From the NCBI RefSeq assembly GCF_030687145.1, contig NZ_CP117460.1, positions 6,076,001-6,140,000 of the forward strand: a DNA stretch of 64,000 bases, in the 5' to 3' direction. This DNA comes from Pseudomonas sp. FP1742. Its GTDB lineage: Bacteria > Pseudomonadota > Gammaproteobacteria > Pseudomonadales > Pseudomonadaceae. Every line of letters begins with the position of its first letter. Position 1 is the stretch's first letter. The translations under genes were made by a program, and so were the position numbers. The notes below the pieces were generated by a model. The model did no database searches. It was not told where the DNA came from and saw nothing but the letters and a program-made list of their open reading frames with translations. This document shows, one piece after another, positions 18,517-28,792 of the stretch.

Positions 18517-19716
18517 TTACGCCGCACTGAACAACTTGTGCGGATCAATCACAAACTTCTTCGGCACGCCCGCATCGAACTCGCCGTAACCCCGTGGTGC
18601 GTCATCGAGACTGATGACTTCCACACCGACGATGTCGGCAATATGGATGCGGTCCCACATGATCGCCTGCATCAGCTGGCGGTTGTACTTCATCACTGGC
18701 GTCTGGCCGGTGTGGAAGCTGTGGGATTTGGCCCAGCCCAGGCCGAAGCGGATGCTCAGGCTGCCCATTTTCGCGGCAGCATCCACTGCACCCGGATCTT
18801 CGGTCACATACAGGCCAGGGATACCGATTTTGCCGGCAACGCGAACCACGCCCATCAGAGAGTTCAACACGGTCGCCGGGGCTTCGTGTTTCACGCCGGA
18901 ATGGCCATGACCACGGGCTTCGAAGCCCACCGCATCGACGGCGCAATCAACTTCAGGCTCGCCCAACAACGCAGCGATTTGCTCGTGCAGCGGGGTGTCT
19001 GTCGACAGGTCGGCGATTTCGAAACCCTGTGCCTTGGCGTGGGCCAGGCGGATCGGGTTGACGTCACCGATGATCACCACCGCAGCGCCCAGCAGGCGAG
19101 CGGAAGCGGCAGCCGCCAGGCCAACCGGACCAGCGCCGGCGATGTACACGGTGCTGCCTGGGCCAACGCCGGCAGTCACTGCGCCGTGGTAGCCGGTCGG
19201 CAGGATGTCGGAGAGGCAGGTCAGGTCACGGATTTTCTCCATGGCCCGGTCGCGATCCGGCAGTTTCAACAGGTTGAAGTCGGCATACGGCACCATCGCA
19301 TATTCGGCTTGGCCACCAGTCCAGTCGCCCATGTCGACATAACCGTAGGCACCGCCCGGACGCGCCGGGTTGACGCTCAGGCAGACACCGGTGTGCATCT
19401 CTTTGCAGGAACGGCAGCGCCCGCAAGCGACGTTGAACGGGACGGACACCAGATCGCCGATTTTCAGGTTCTCGACATCGCTGCCCTTCTCGATCACTTC
19501 ACCGGTGATCTCATGGCCCAGCACCAGACCGGTCTGAGCGGTGGTGCGACCGCGCACCATGTGCTGATCGGAACCACAGATATTGGTGGACACTACGCGC
19601 AGGATGACGCCGTGCTCGATCTTCCTGCCGCGCGGGTCCTGCATTTTGGGATAGTCGATTTTCTGTACTTCGACCTTGCCAGCGCCGAGATACACCACAC
19701 CACGATTGCCAGACAT
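18517..19716 (-). CDS. fdhA: Formaldehyde dehydrogenase, glutathione-independent
   Basis: A 399-residue cytosolic zinc, NAD-dependent medium-chain dehydrogenase that oxidises formaldehyde to formate without glutathione. Catalytic zinc ligands are in NICGSDQHMVRG and GHEITGEV, the structural zinc cysteines in CGRCRSCKEMHTGVC, and the NAD fold in YIAGAGPVGLAAAASARLLG. Length equals the P. putida enzyme (399). It is the last gene of the glyA-sox-purU-fdhA run and detoxifies formaldehyde from betaine, dimethylglycine and sarcosine demethylation. GAGGTG precedes the ATG. Confidence 0.97.
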   Translation of the reverse strand: MSGNRGVVYLGAGKVEVQKIDYPKMQDPRGRKIEHGVILRVVSTNICGSDQHMVRGRTTAQTGLVLGHEITGEVIEKGSDVENLKIGDLVSVPFNVACGRCRSCKEMHTGVCLSVNPARPGGAYGYVDMGDWTGGQAEYAMVPYADFNLLKLPDRDRAMEKIRDLTCLSDILPTGYHGAVTAGVGPGSTVYIAGAGPVGLAAAASARLLGAAVVIIGDVNPIRLAHAKAQGFEIADLSTDTPLHEQIAALLGEPEVDCAVDAVGFEARGHGHSGVKHEAPATVLNSLMGVVRVAGKIGIPGLYVTEDPGAVDAAAKMGSLSIRFGLGWAKSHSFHTGQTPVMKYNRQLMQAIMWDRIHIADIVGVEVISLDDAPRGYGEFDAGVPKKFVIDPHKLFSAA

Positions 19717-19825
19717 GCTTTCACCTCGCTGTTGTTTTTATGTAGCGGTCGCGTCGCCCGACAGCGGCGGCGCGTTGATTGCTCGGGTATTGCCTGTGTG
19801 TCTTGTGTTGTCTGTTATGCCGCCA

Positions 19826-19913
19826 TCGCGGGCAAGCCCGCTCCCACAGTGGATCGGGTGTACACAAGGTCTGTGAACAACACAAAACCCTGTGGGAGCG
19901 GGCTCGCCCGCGA
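19826..19913. repeat. REP pair, family A, inside the sox-fdhA run
   Basis: Inverted copies in the 204-base gap between purU and fdhA, both read on the minus strand. Confidence 0.88.
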
Positions 19914-19920
19914 AAGCGAT

Positions 19921-20778
19921 CTAAAGAACGACCGTGCGGTTGGCGTTCAAAAATACGCGTCGTTCAATGTGATAACCCACGGCCCGCGCCAACGTCAGCC
20001 CTTCGATATCCCGCCCCTTGGCGATCAAGTCTTCGGGATAGTGGCTGTGATCCACGGCCTCCACGCCCTGGGCGATGATCGGACCTTCGTCCAGGTCGTT
20101 GTTGATGTAGTGCGCCGTGGCGCCGACCAGCTTCACGCCTTTGTTGTAGGCCTGGTGATACGGCTTGGCGCCCTTGAAGCCCGGCAGCAGGGAGTGGTGA
20201 ATGTTGATCGCCTTGCCGTCGAGTTTGCGGCACAGCTCTGGCGACAGAACCTGCATGTAGCGGGCAAGGATCACCAGTTCGGCGCCGGCCTCTTCGATCA
20301 CCTGCCAGACCTGACGCTCCTGCGCCGGCTTGTCGTTGGGGTCCAGCGGAAAGTGGTGATACGGAATCTGGTGCCAGTCGGCCAACGGCTTGAGGTCCGG
20401 GTGGTTGGAGACCACCGCGACCACGTCCATCGACAACTGGCCGATGCGCTGGCGGTAGAGCAAGTCGTTGAGGCAGTGATCGGCCTTGGAGACCATGATC
20501 ACCACTTTTGGTCGGTAGTTCGGCGGGGTCAGCTCGAAGACCATCCCGAAGGCGGCACCACGCTCCGCCAGACCTGCGCGGAAGGCTTGTTCGTCGAAAC
20601 CGTCGGGTTGCCGAAATTCCACACGAATGAAGAAACGGCCCGAGAGCCGGTCATCAAAGGAGTGGTGCTCGGTGACGTAGCAGCCCTGCTCGAACAGAAA
20701 GCGGGTCACCGCATCCACGGTGCCGAGGACGCTTGGGCAGTCGGCGGTCAGAATCCATGTGTCTGGGGCGCGGCTCAT
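19921..20778 (-). CDS. purU: Formyltetrahydrofolate deformylase
   Basis: A 285-residue enzyme that hydrolyses 10-formyl-THF to THF and formate. The N-terminal ACT domain starts DTWILTADCPSVLGTVDAV. The C-terminal formyltransferase-like domain has the active-site segment NIHHSLLPGFKGAKPYHQA. The frame is open upstream, but that part is REP. The ATG at 20778 has AGGAG about 9 bases before it and yields the usual length. Its place in this operon fits recycling of the folate one-carbon pool loaded by sarcosine oxidase. Confidence 0.95.
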   Translation of the reverse strand: MSRAPDTWILTADCPSVLGTVDAVTRFLFEQGCYVTEHHSFDDRLSGRFFIRVEFRQPDGFDEQAFRAGLAERGAAFGMVFELTPPNYRPKVVIMVSKADHCLNDLLYRQRIGQLSMDVVAVVSNHPDLKPLADWHQIPYHHFPLDPNDKPAQERQVWQVIEEAGAELVILARYMQVLSPELCRKLDGKAINIHHSLLPGFKGAKPYHQAYNKGVKLVGATAHYINNDLDEGPIIAQGVEAVDHSHYPEDLIAKGRDIEGLTLARAVGYHIERRVFLNANRTVVL

Positions 20779-20822
20779 AGTGCGGTGACTCCTGCTGCTA
20801 CATCTGTGATCAGAGAAAACTC

Positions 20823-20960
20823 TGTGGCGAGGGGGCTTGCCCCCGTTCGGTTGCGAAGCAGTCGTAAAACCAATCAATACGGTTTAACTGATGGACTTTG
20901 GGGCCGCTTCGCAGCCCAACGGGGGCAAGCCCCCTCGCCACAAAAGCCCCCTCGCCACAG
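20823..20960. repeat. REP pair, family B, inside the sox-fdhA run
   Basis: Inverted copies between soxG and purU. The right arm carries a partial duplication of the end sequence (AAAGCCCCCTCGCCACA). Confidence 0.87.
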
Positions 20961-20976
20961 GTGGGAACGATCAATC

Positions 20977-21609
20977 TCAAGCCTGGACGCTAAGCCCGTA
21001 CTCAGCAGCCGCATCCTGCAACCACAACCACCAGTAATCCGAGAAGCTGCGGCGAATCAGCAGTTCCCAGGTGTCTTCGGCGGTATGGCGGATCACCAGT
21101 TGCGACTTGGCGAACACCGTGCCAACAGCCTTGCCCACCGGGAAGTTGTTGGGGTGCACGTCGTAGCTGGTGGACTTCATCAGCACCTGACGCACGTTCG
21201 GGCCGCTGAGTTCGAGGATCTGCTGGCCACCGCTGACGTTGACGATCTGGATGTGCAGGTCGCCCAGCGCTTCACGGAGTTTTTTCTCGGCGGCGAATTC
21301 TTCACCGGTCGGCACGATCAGCAGCCATTCATCCGGCCCCATCCACTGCAGGCTGGTTTCGCCTTTGATGATCACGGTCAGCGCACCTGGCAATTCGATG
21401 CCGAGGGCCTTGTGCACGCCGGCGGCGAACGCTGGATCGTGGGCATCGCCACGGATGGTCAGGTGACCGAGGAGTTTTTTCTCACGCACGATCACGCCGG
21501 CGTTTTTGCGACCCTTGCCCACCAGGCTGGCGAGGTCGGCATGATGCAGCGACGACTCGGCCTTGGCGCCAGTGGTTGGGCGTTGTTGGTAAACATTGGC
21601 TGCGGTCAT
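20977..21609 (-). CDS. soxG: Sarcosine oxidase, gamma subunit
   Basis: A 210-residue subunit of the heterotetrameric sarcosine oxidase. It has a GcvT-like fold (LGHLTIRGDAHDPAFAAGV, QWMGPDEWLLIVPTGEE, LIRRSFSDYWWLWLQDAA). It contacts the alpha subunit and covers the beta-alpha interface. The start at 21609 follows AGGTG. In many pseudomonads soxA and soxG nearly touch; here 165 bases with a REP pair part them. Confidence 0.95.
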   Translation of the reverse strand: MTAANVYQQRPTTGAKAESSLHHADLASLVGKGRKNAGVIVREKKLLGHLTIRGDAHDPAFAAGVHKALGIELPGALTVIIKGETSLQWMGPDEWLLIVPTGEEFAAEKKLREALGDLHIQIVNVSGGQQILELSGPNVRQVLMKSTSYDVHPNNFPVGKAVGTVFAKSQLVIRHTAEDTWELLIRRSFSDYWWLWLQDAAAEYGLSVQA

Positions 21610-21666
21610 AAAGCACCTGTCTTGAATTCTGTTGGTTCTGGCCCTTGTGGTGGCTGTGCCGCCGCC

Positions 21667-21730
21667 TTCGCGAGCAAGCCCGCTCCCACATTCGACCGCG
21701 TTCCCCTGTGGGAGCGGGCTTGCTCGCGAA
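21667..21730. repeat. REP pair, family A, inside the sox operon (soxA/soxG)
   Basis: Inverted copies only 16 bases apart, between the soxA stop and the soxG start. Confidence 0.9.
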
Positions 21731-21774
21731 TCAGACGACTCGGTGCAACTGCCCGCCCACAGGACCCGAGGCCA

Positions 21775-24700
21775 TTAAACGTTCTGGCGCTCGCCTTTCG
21801 GATCGAAGAACACCGAAGAAACGATTTCCGCCTCGATCACGCTACCGTCGGCCAGCGGTGCGAACACCCGCTCACCCATGCGTTTCAAGCCGCCTTTCAC
21901 CACGCCCATGGCAAACGAATAGCCCAGGGAGTTGTGCAGGTAACTGGAAGTCACGTGGCCAACCATGGTCATCGGAATCGCTTGCTTGGTGTTGAACACC
22001 AGTTGCGCGCCTTCCGGCAGCCATTTGGTCGGATCGATCGGCTTCAGGCCAACCAGCTGTTTGCGCTGATCACGCACGCAGTCTTCGCGGTTCATGCCAC
22101 GCCAGCCGATCCACGAGAACGGTTTGGTGCGGCCGACACACCAGCCCATGTTCAAGTCGTCCGGGGTCATCGAGCTGTCAGTGTCCTGACCGACGATGAT
22201 GAAGCCCTTCTCGGCCCGCAGTACGTGCATGGTTTCGGTGCCGTACGGGGTCAGGTTGTACTTCTTGCCGGCCTCGACGATTTTCTCGAGCACGCCCATG
22301 GCGTAGTCGGCCTGCACGTTGACTTCGTACGACAGCTCACCGGTAAACGAAATCCGGAATATCCGCGCCGGCACGCCACCGACCAGGGCTTCTTTCCAGG
22401 TCATGAACGGGAAGGCTTCGTTACTCAGGTCGGCGTCGGTGACTTCGCTGAGCAGCTTGCGGCTGTTCGGCCCGGACAGGGTCATGGTTGCCCAGTGATC
22501 CGTCACGGAAGTGAAGTACACCTTCAGCTCTGGCCATTCGGTCTGGTGGTAGATTTCCAGCCATTGCAGCACGCGCGCAGCGCCGCCGGTGGTGGTGGTC
22601 ATCACGAAATGGTTGTCGGCCAGGCATGCAGTCACGCCGTCGTCGAACACCATGCCGTCTTCTTTGCACATCAGGCCGTAGCGCGCCTTGCCCACGTCGA
22701 GCTTGGTCCAGGCGTTGGTGTAGATGCGGTTGAGGAACTCACGGGAGTCCGGGCCCTGGATGTCGATCTTGCCCAGGGTCGAAGCATCCAGCAGGCCGAC
22801 GCTGTCGCGCACGGCTTTGCATTCGCGTTTTACGGCGGCATGCAGGTCTTCACCGTTTTTCGGGAAGTACCAAGGACGTTTCCACTGACCGACGTCTTCG
22901 AACTCGGCGCCATTCTTCACGTGCCAGTGATGCAGCGCGGTGAAGCGAACCGGCTCGAAGATGTGCCCACAGTGACGACCGGCCACGGCGCCGAAAGTCA
23001 CCGGCGTGTAGTTCGGGCGGAACATGGTGGTGCCCATCTGCGGGATGGTCACGTTCAGCGAACGGGCGGCGATGGCCAGGCCGTTGACGTTACCGAGCTT
23101 GCCCTGATCGGTGCCGAAGCCCAGTGCGGTGTAGCGCTTGACGTGCTCGACCGACTCGAAGCCTTCGCGGGTCGCCAGTTCGATGGCGGCCGCGGTGACG
23201 TCGTTCTGCAGGTCGACGAATTGCTTCGGCGCACGGGCAGTGGCTTTTTCGTGAGGCACCTGGAACAGCGCCAGCGTCGGCTCTTCCAGTCGGCTCAGGG
23301 CTTTGGGCAGTACGCCTTCGACCTTGCCGAAACCGGCTTCGCTGGCAGCGCGAGCACCGCCTTCAAAACCATCGGCCAACGAATCGCCGAGGCTGTAGAC
23401 GCCGTTGATGCCACCGACGCATACGCGTTTCTGCGGTGCTTCGCCCGGTACGAAACCGAGGATGTCTTCACGCCAGATCGGCTTGCCACCCAGGTGCGAA
23501 GCCAGGTGAACCACTGGGCTGTAACCGCCGGAACTGGCGACCAGGTCGCAATCGAGCCATTCGCCCGGGCTGGTCACGGTGTGTGCTTTTACATCAATCG
23601 CGGCAACGCGAGCGGCGGTCACGTGCTTGCTGCCACGGGCCTCGATCACGGCACTGCCGGTCAGGATGCGAATGCCTTTGGCGCGCGCTTCTTCCACCAG
23701 CGCACCGCGAGGGTTGCTGCGGGCGTCGGCGATGGCCACCACTTGCAGGCTGGCGTCGAGCCAGTCCAGGGCAACGCGGTAGGCGTGGTCGTTGTTGGTC
23801 GACAGCACCAGTTTCTTGCCCGGTGCCACGCCATAGCGACGTACATAAGTCGACACAGCGCCGGCGAGCATGTTGCCCGGCACGTCGTTGTTGCCATAAA
23901 CCAGTGGACGCTCGTGAGCACCGGTCGCCAGCACCACGCGCTTGGCGCGAACCCGGTGGATGCGCTGACGCACCTGGCCGATCGGGGCGCGGTCGCCGAG
24001 GTGATCGGTGAGGCGCTCGTGAATGGTCAGGAAGTTATGGTCGTGGTAACCATTGACCGTGGCGCGCGGCAACAGCAGCACGTCAGGGGTGTTTTTCAGC
24101 TCGGCGATGACGCTGGCAACCCACTCGGTAGCTGGTTTGCCATCGAGGCTTTCGCGGGAGTCGAGCAGACTGCCGCCGAACTCTTCCTGCTCATCGGCCA
24201 GGATCACACGGGCGCCGCTGCGGGCAGCCGCCAGTGCAGCCGCCAGACCCGCAGGGCCAGCGCCGACGATCAGCACGTCGCAGTGCTGGTTCATGTAGTC
24301 GTAGGTGTCCGGATCGTTCTCGGTCGGCGAACGGCCAAGACCGGCGGCCTTACGAATGTACTTCTCGTAGGTCATCCAGAAGGATTGCGGGTACATGAAG
24401 GTTTTGTAGTAGAAGCCCGGCGGCATCAGCTTGCCGCCGACCTTGCCGAGAATCCCCATCATGTCGTTGTTCACGCTCGGCCAGCCGTTGGTGCTGGTGG
24501 CGACCAGGCCTTGGTACAGCGCTTGTTGCGTGGCGCGTACGTTGGGGATCTGCGTGGCTTCGGTCGCACCGATCTGCAGCACGGCGTTCGGCTCTTCGGC
24601 ACCGGCGGCGAAGATGCCGCGTGGGCGCGAATACTTGAAGCTGCGGCCGATGATGTCGACACCGTTGGCCAGCAACGCGGCGGCCAGCGAGTCGCCTTCA

Positions 24701-24792
24701 AAGCCTTTGTAGACCTGGCCGTTGAAGGTGAAGCTCAGCACTTTGTTGCGGTCGATGCGTCCGCCGTTGGACAGGCGATTGATCTGGCTCAT
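21775..24792 (-). CDS. soxA: Sarcosine oxidase, alpha subunit
   Basis: A 1005-residue cytosolic subunit. Its N-terminal ferredoxin-like segment has RSFKYSRPRGIFAAGAEEPN. An NAD-binding Rossmann core follows with LIVGAGPAGLAAALAAARSG. The C-terminal half is a GcvT-like folate-binding domain that passes the oxidised methyl to THF as 5,10-methylene-THF. The complex converts sarcosine to glycine. The gene overlaps the soxD stop by four bases (ATGA). A long open frame on the other strand is a codon-bias shadow. Confidence 0.97.
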   Translation of the reverse strand: MSQINRLSNGGRIDRNKVLSFTFNGQVYKGFEGDSLAAALLANGVDIIGRSFKYSRPRGIFAAGAEEPNAVLQIGATEATQIPNVRATQQALYQGLVATSTNGWPSVNNDMMGILGKVGGKLMPPGFYYKTFMYPQSFWMTYEKYIRKAAGLGRSPTENDPDTYDYMNQHCDVLIVGAGPAGLAAALAAARSGARVILADEQEEFGGSLLDSRESLDGKPATEWVASVIAELKNTPDVLLLPRATVNGYHDHNFLTIHERLTDHLGDRAPIGQVRQRIHRVRAKRVVLATGAHERPLVYGNNDVPGNMLAGAVSTYVRRYGVAPGKKLVLSTNNDHAYRVALDWLDASLQVVAIADARSNPRGALVEEARAKGIRILTGSAVIEARGSKHVTAARVAAIDVKAHTVTSPGEWLDCDLVASSGGYSPVVHLASHLGGKPIWREDILGFVPGEAPQKRVCVGGINGVYSLGDSLADGFEGGARAASEAGFGKVEGVLPKALSRLEEPTLALFQVPHEKATARAPKQFVDLQNDVTAAAIELATREGFESVEHVKRYTALGFGTDQGKLGNVNGLAIAARSLNVTIPQMGTTMFRPNYTPVTFGAVAGRHCGHIFEPVRFTALHHWHVKNGAEFEDVGQWKRPWYFPKNGEDLHAAVKRECKAVRDSVGLLDASTLGKIDIQGPDSREFLNRIYTNAWTKLDVGKARYGLMCKEDGMVFDDGVTACLADNHFVMTTTTGGAARVLQWLEIYHQTEWPELKVYFTSVTDHWATMTLSGPNSRKLLSEVTDADLSNEAFPFMTWKEALVGGVPARIFRISFTGELSYEVNVQADYAMGVLEKIVEAGKKYNLTPYGTETMHVLRAEKGFIIVGQDTDSSMTPDDLNMGWCVGRTKPFSWIGWRGMNREDCVRDQRKQLVGLKPIDPTKWLPEGAQLVFNTKQAIPMTMVGHVTSSYLHNSLGYSFAMGVVKGGLKRMGERVFAPLADGSVIEAEIVSSVFFDPKGERQNV

Positions 24793-25118
24793 ACCTTCTC
24801 TCCCAGAGCCGTGGCGGCCGCTTTCGGGCTGTCGGTCTTGTCGGTGAACTGCGGCTTGGCGCCGATCTTGTAGGTTTCGAGAATCTCGTAGGTCACGGTG
24901 TCACGGGTCACGTTGAAGTACTGACGGCAACCGGCGACGTGATCCCACAGTTCGTGGTGCAGACCGCGAGGGTTATCGCGGAAGAACATGTAGTCGCCCC
25001 ACTCCTCGTCGGTGCAGCTGTTCGGGTCCAGTGGGCGCGGGATGTGCGCCTGGCCGGATGCATGGAATTCCTCTTCGGAGCGCAGTTCGCCACAGTGAGG
25101 ACAGAAGATATGCAACAT
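24789..25118 (-). CDS. soxD: Sarcosine oxidase, delta subunit
   Basis: A 109-residue small zinc-binding subunit. Zinc ligands are expected in LHIFCPHCGELRSEEEFH and HVAGCRQYFN. The segment DEEWGDYMFFRDNPRGLHHE is typical of the family. It is placed between soxB and soxA, as in other heterotetrameric sarcosine oxidases, and overlaps soxA by four bases. GGAG is at the right distance from the ATG. Confidence 0.96.
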   Translation of the reverse strand: MLHIFCPHCGELRSEEEFHASGQAHIPRPLDPNSCTDEEWGDYMFFRDNPRGLHHELWDHVAGCRQYFNVTRDTVTYEILETYKIGAKPQFTDKTDSPKAAATALGEKV

Positions 25119-25132
25119 AGGGATTTCTCCTG

Positions 25133-26383
25133 TTAGTGGGCGACTGCTGCAGCGCCGTGTTCGTCGATCAACGCACCGCTGTGGAAGCGGTCGATGGAGA
25201 AAGGTGCAGCCAATGGATGCATTTCACCCTTGGCCAGGCTGGCGGCAAACACGTTGCCCGAGCCAGGTGTTGCTTTGAAGCCACCGGTGCCCCAACCGCA
25301 GTTGAAGAACATGTTCGGTACCGGAGTCTTCGAGATGATCGGGCAGGCATCCGGCGTGGTGTCGACGATGCCGCCCCACTGACGGTTCATGCGCACGCGC
25401 GACAGCACCGGGAACATCTCGACGATGGCCTGGATGGTGTGCTCGATCACCGGATAAGAACCACGCTGGCCGTAGCCGTTGTAGCCGTCGATACCGGCGC
25501 CGATCACCAGGTCGCCCTTGTCGGACTGGCTGATGTAACCGTGCACGGCGTTGGACATGATCACGCTGTCGATAATCGGCTTGATCGGCTCGGACACCAG
25601 CGCTTGCAGCGGGTGCGATTCGATCGGCAGACGGAAACCGGCGAGTTTGGCCATGTGCCCGGAGTTACCGGCGGTGACCACACCGACGCGCTTGGCGCCG
25701 ATGAAGCCCTTGTTGGTTTCAACACCGATGCACACACCGTTTTCCTTGCGGAAACCGATCACTTCGGTCTGTTGGATCAGGTCCACGCCCAAGGCGTCGG
25801 CGGCACGGGCAAAGCCCCACGCCACGGCATCGTGACGGGCCACGCCGCCGCGACGCTGGACGGTAGCGCCCATCACCGGGTAGCGGGTGTTCTTGGAGCA
25901 GTCGAGGTACGGGATCTCGTCCGCCACTTGCTTGGCATCGAGCAGTTCGCCGTCCACGCCGTTGAGGCGGTTGGCGCTGACCCGACGCTCGGAATCACGA
26001 ATGTCCTGCAGGGTGTGGCACAGGTTGTAGACGCCGCGCTGGGAGAACATCACGTTGTAGTTCAGGTCCTGGGACAGGCCTTCCCACAGTTTCATCGCGT
26101 GTTCGTACAGGTGCGCCGACTCGTCCCACAGGTAGTTGGAGCGAACGATGGTGGTGTTGCGCGCGGTGTTACCGCCGCCCAGCCAGCCTTTCTCGACCAC
26201 GGCTACGTTGGTGATGCCGTGTTCCTTGGCCAGGTAGTAGGCGGTCGCCAGACCATGCCCGCCACCGCCGACGATGACCACGTCATAGACCTTTTTCGGG
26301 GTCGGCGTGCGCCACATGCGCTGCCAGTTTTCATGGTGGCTGAGGGAGTGTTTGAAGAGGCCGAAGCCCGAATAGCGTTGCAT
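25133..26383 (-). CDS. soxB: Sarcosine oxidase, beta subunit
   Basis: A 416-residue flavoprotein of the D-amino-acid oxidase class that oxidises sarcosine. The dinucleotide fold is [19 protein letters not shown]. Covalent FMN and FAD are held at the alpha-beta interface in the family. A start at 26389 (MTM) is possible, but GGAG is only 3 bases from it, whereas 26383 has normal spacing and gives the standard 416 residues. It lies 23 bases after glyA and 14 before soxD. Confidence 0.96.
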   Translation of the reverse strand: MQRYSGFGLFKHSLSHHENWQRMWRTPTPKKVYDVVIVGGGGHGLATAYYLAKEHGITNVAVVEKGWLGGGNTARNTTIVRSNYLWDESAHLYEHAMKLWEGLSQDLNYNVMFSQRGVYNLCHTLQDIRDSERRVSANRLNGVDGELLDAKQVADEIPYLDCSKNTRYPVMGATVQRRGGVARHDAVAWGFARAADALGVDLIQQTEVIGFRKENGVCIGVETNKGFIGAKRVGVVTAGNSGHMAKLAGFRLPIESHPLQALVSEPIKPIIDSVIMSNAVHGYISQSDKGDLVIGAGIDGYNGYGQRGSYPVIEHTIQAIVEMFPVLSRVRMNRQWGGIVDTTPDACPIISKTPVPNMFFNCGWGTGGFKATPGSGNVFAASLAKGEMHPLAAPFSIDRFHSGALIDEHGAAAVAH

Positions 26384-26406
26384 AGTCATTTACTCCAAAA
26401 CCGCGC

Positions 26407-27660
<1,254 letters not shown>

Positions 27661-27703
27661 CGCGTCTCTCCCAGCGGCATCTATGCGCCATTCGTCTCGG
27701 TAA

Positions 27704-27726
27704 GGCACTGGCGTTACGGCAGTGCC
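27704..27726 (-). promoter_or_regulatory. Inverted repeat in the glyA leader
   Basis: GGCACTG and CAGTGCC flank nine bases, 44 bases before the glyA ATG. It may be a leader hairpin or an operator. It does not match the glycine riboswitch core. Confidence 0.4.
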
Positions 27727-27743
27727 CTTTGGATGCGATGGTA

Positions 27744-27763
27744 TGACCGGCGCAGACAGGTCA
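27744..27763 (-). promoter_or_regulatory. Candidate operator of the glyA-sox operon
   Basis: TGACC and GGTCA form a perfect inverted repeat with a 10-base spacer, 84 bases before the glyA ATG. In P. aeruginosa the sarcosine operon is activated by the AraC-family regulator SouR. Whether this is its site is inference. Confidence 0.4.
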
Positions 27764-27851
27764 AATGCCTATGGACGCCACGCAAAGGTGCGTTTACGAC
27801 ATGGGATGAAATGGCTGAGCGGACACAATCTTCAATCCAGCGAAGATCCCC

Positions 27852-27941
27852 TGTGGGAGCGGGCTTGCTCGCGAATGCGGTGTGTCATCCACCGTTGATA
27901 TCGAATGACCTGACGCATTCGCGAGCAAGCCCGCTCCCACA
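27852..27941. repeat. REP pair, family A (inverted)
   Basis: Perfect inverted copies at 27852-27875 and 27918-27941, between the glyA promoter region and the TraX-like gene stop. Confidence 0.9.
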
Positions 27942-27945
27942 AGGG

Positions 27946-28665
27946 TCAGGCAGCAATCTGGCGAACGAGTAGCAGCAGCAAAAAATGCAGCGGATACAGG
28001 GTATAAGCCCAGCGACGCATCGGTGGCGGCGGTTTTAATCGGCCGGCGTGGCGCAGCAAAAGCAGACCGGCCAATGGCGCGATCAGACAAGTGGCAATGC
28101 CGAGCACGGCGGACGCGTTACCGAACCGGGCGGCCTGATACAGAACCTCCCACTGATTGGCCGCCAGGCACACCAACCCCGGCAGCAGGCTGAAATACCA
28201 GGGCCGCCGGATCACCAGCAACATCGCCAGTGGCAACAGCACACCGAAGAAACCGAACATCAGTCGCTCCGGGAACAGTGCCGCCAGCAACAAGGCAAGC
28301 GCCGCCAACAGTCGCGATTGCAGCGTCCTGTGCTGCCAGCCACGCGCCAGCAACAACCCCAGGGCGAGCGTGGGCAACACGTTTAAGGTGCCGGGATCGG
28401 GGATGTACATCCGGTAGGGAATTTCGCTCAGGGCACTAAACAGCAACAACCAACCGAGGTAGTGCCACTGGCTGTCGGTCGCCACTGTACGGACACGCGA
28501 CAGGTTCGCCGCCATCGCCAGACAGAACCACGGGAACGCCAACCTGCCCGGAACATAAAGGATATCGACGGAATAACCGACATATCGCAGGTGATCGAGC
28601 ACCATGCTCAGCAGTGCCAGCCACTTGAGCAGATCCAGTGCACCGTCCCGTTGAGTCATGTGCAT
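27946..28665 (-). CDS. TraX-family membrane protein
   Basis: A 239-residue protein with about seven hydrophobic helices and the TraX-like N-terminus GALDLLKWLALLSMVLDHLR. TraX of the F plasmid acetylates pilin, but chromosomal relatives in Pseudomonas have no pilus genes beside them, so they are probably acyltransferase-like membrane enzymes of unknown substrate. Starts at 28665 (MHMTQRD) or 28659 (MTQRD) are both possible. It is divergent from ltaE, with only 127 bases between the starts. Confidence 0.8.
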   Translation of the reverse strand: MHMTQRDGALDLLKWLALLSMVLDHLRYVGYSVDILYVPGRLAFPWFCLAMAANLSRVRTVATDSQWHYLGWLLLFSALSEIPYRMYIPDPGTLNVLPTLALGLLLARGWQHRTLQSRLLAALALLLAALFPERLMFGFFGVLLPLAMLLVIRRPWYFSLLPGLVCLAANQWEVLYQAARFGNASAVLGIATCLIAPLAGLLLLRHAGRLKPPPPMRRWAYTLYPLHFLLLLLVRQIAA

Positions 28666-28792
28666 AATTGCCCAAGGCATTTGTATTTTTCTGACAGACT
28701 CACCCCGTGTGCTCCCCGGACGATCTTCGGTAAAGTGCGCACCATCATTGACCAACGAAGCGCCACAAGCGCCTCGATCACGGAAGCCGGCC

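Noticed and set aside
18538..24873. A 2111-codon open frame on the plus strand across fdhA, purU, soxG and soxA
   Set aside because: It is antisense to well-identified genes and follows from high-GC codon bias; it has no family motifs and crosses several REP elements.
27661..27850. A glycine riboswitch ahead of glyA
   Set aside because: The leader has inverted repeats but not the conserved tandem glycine-aptamer core.
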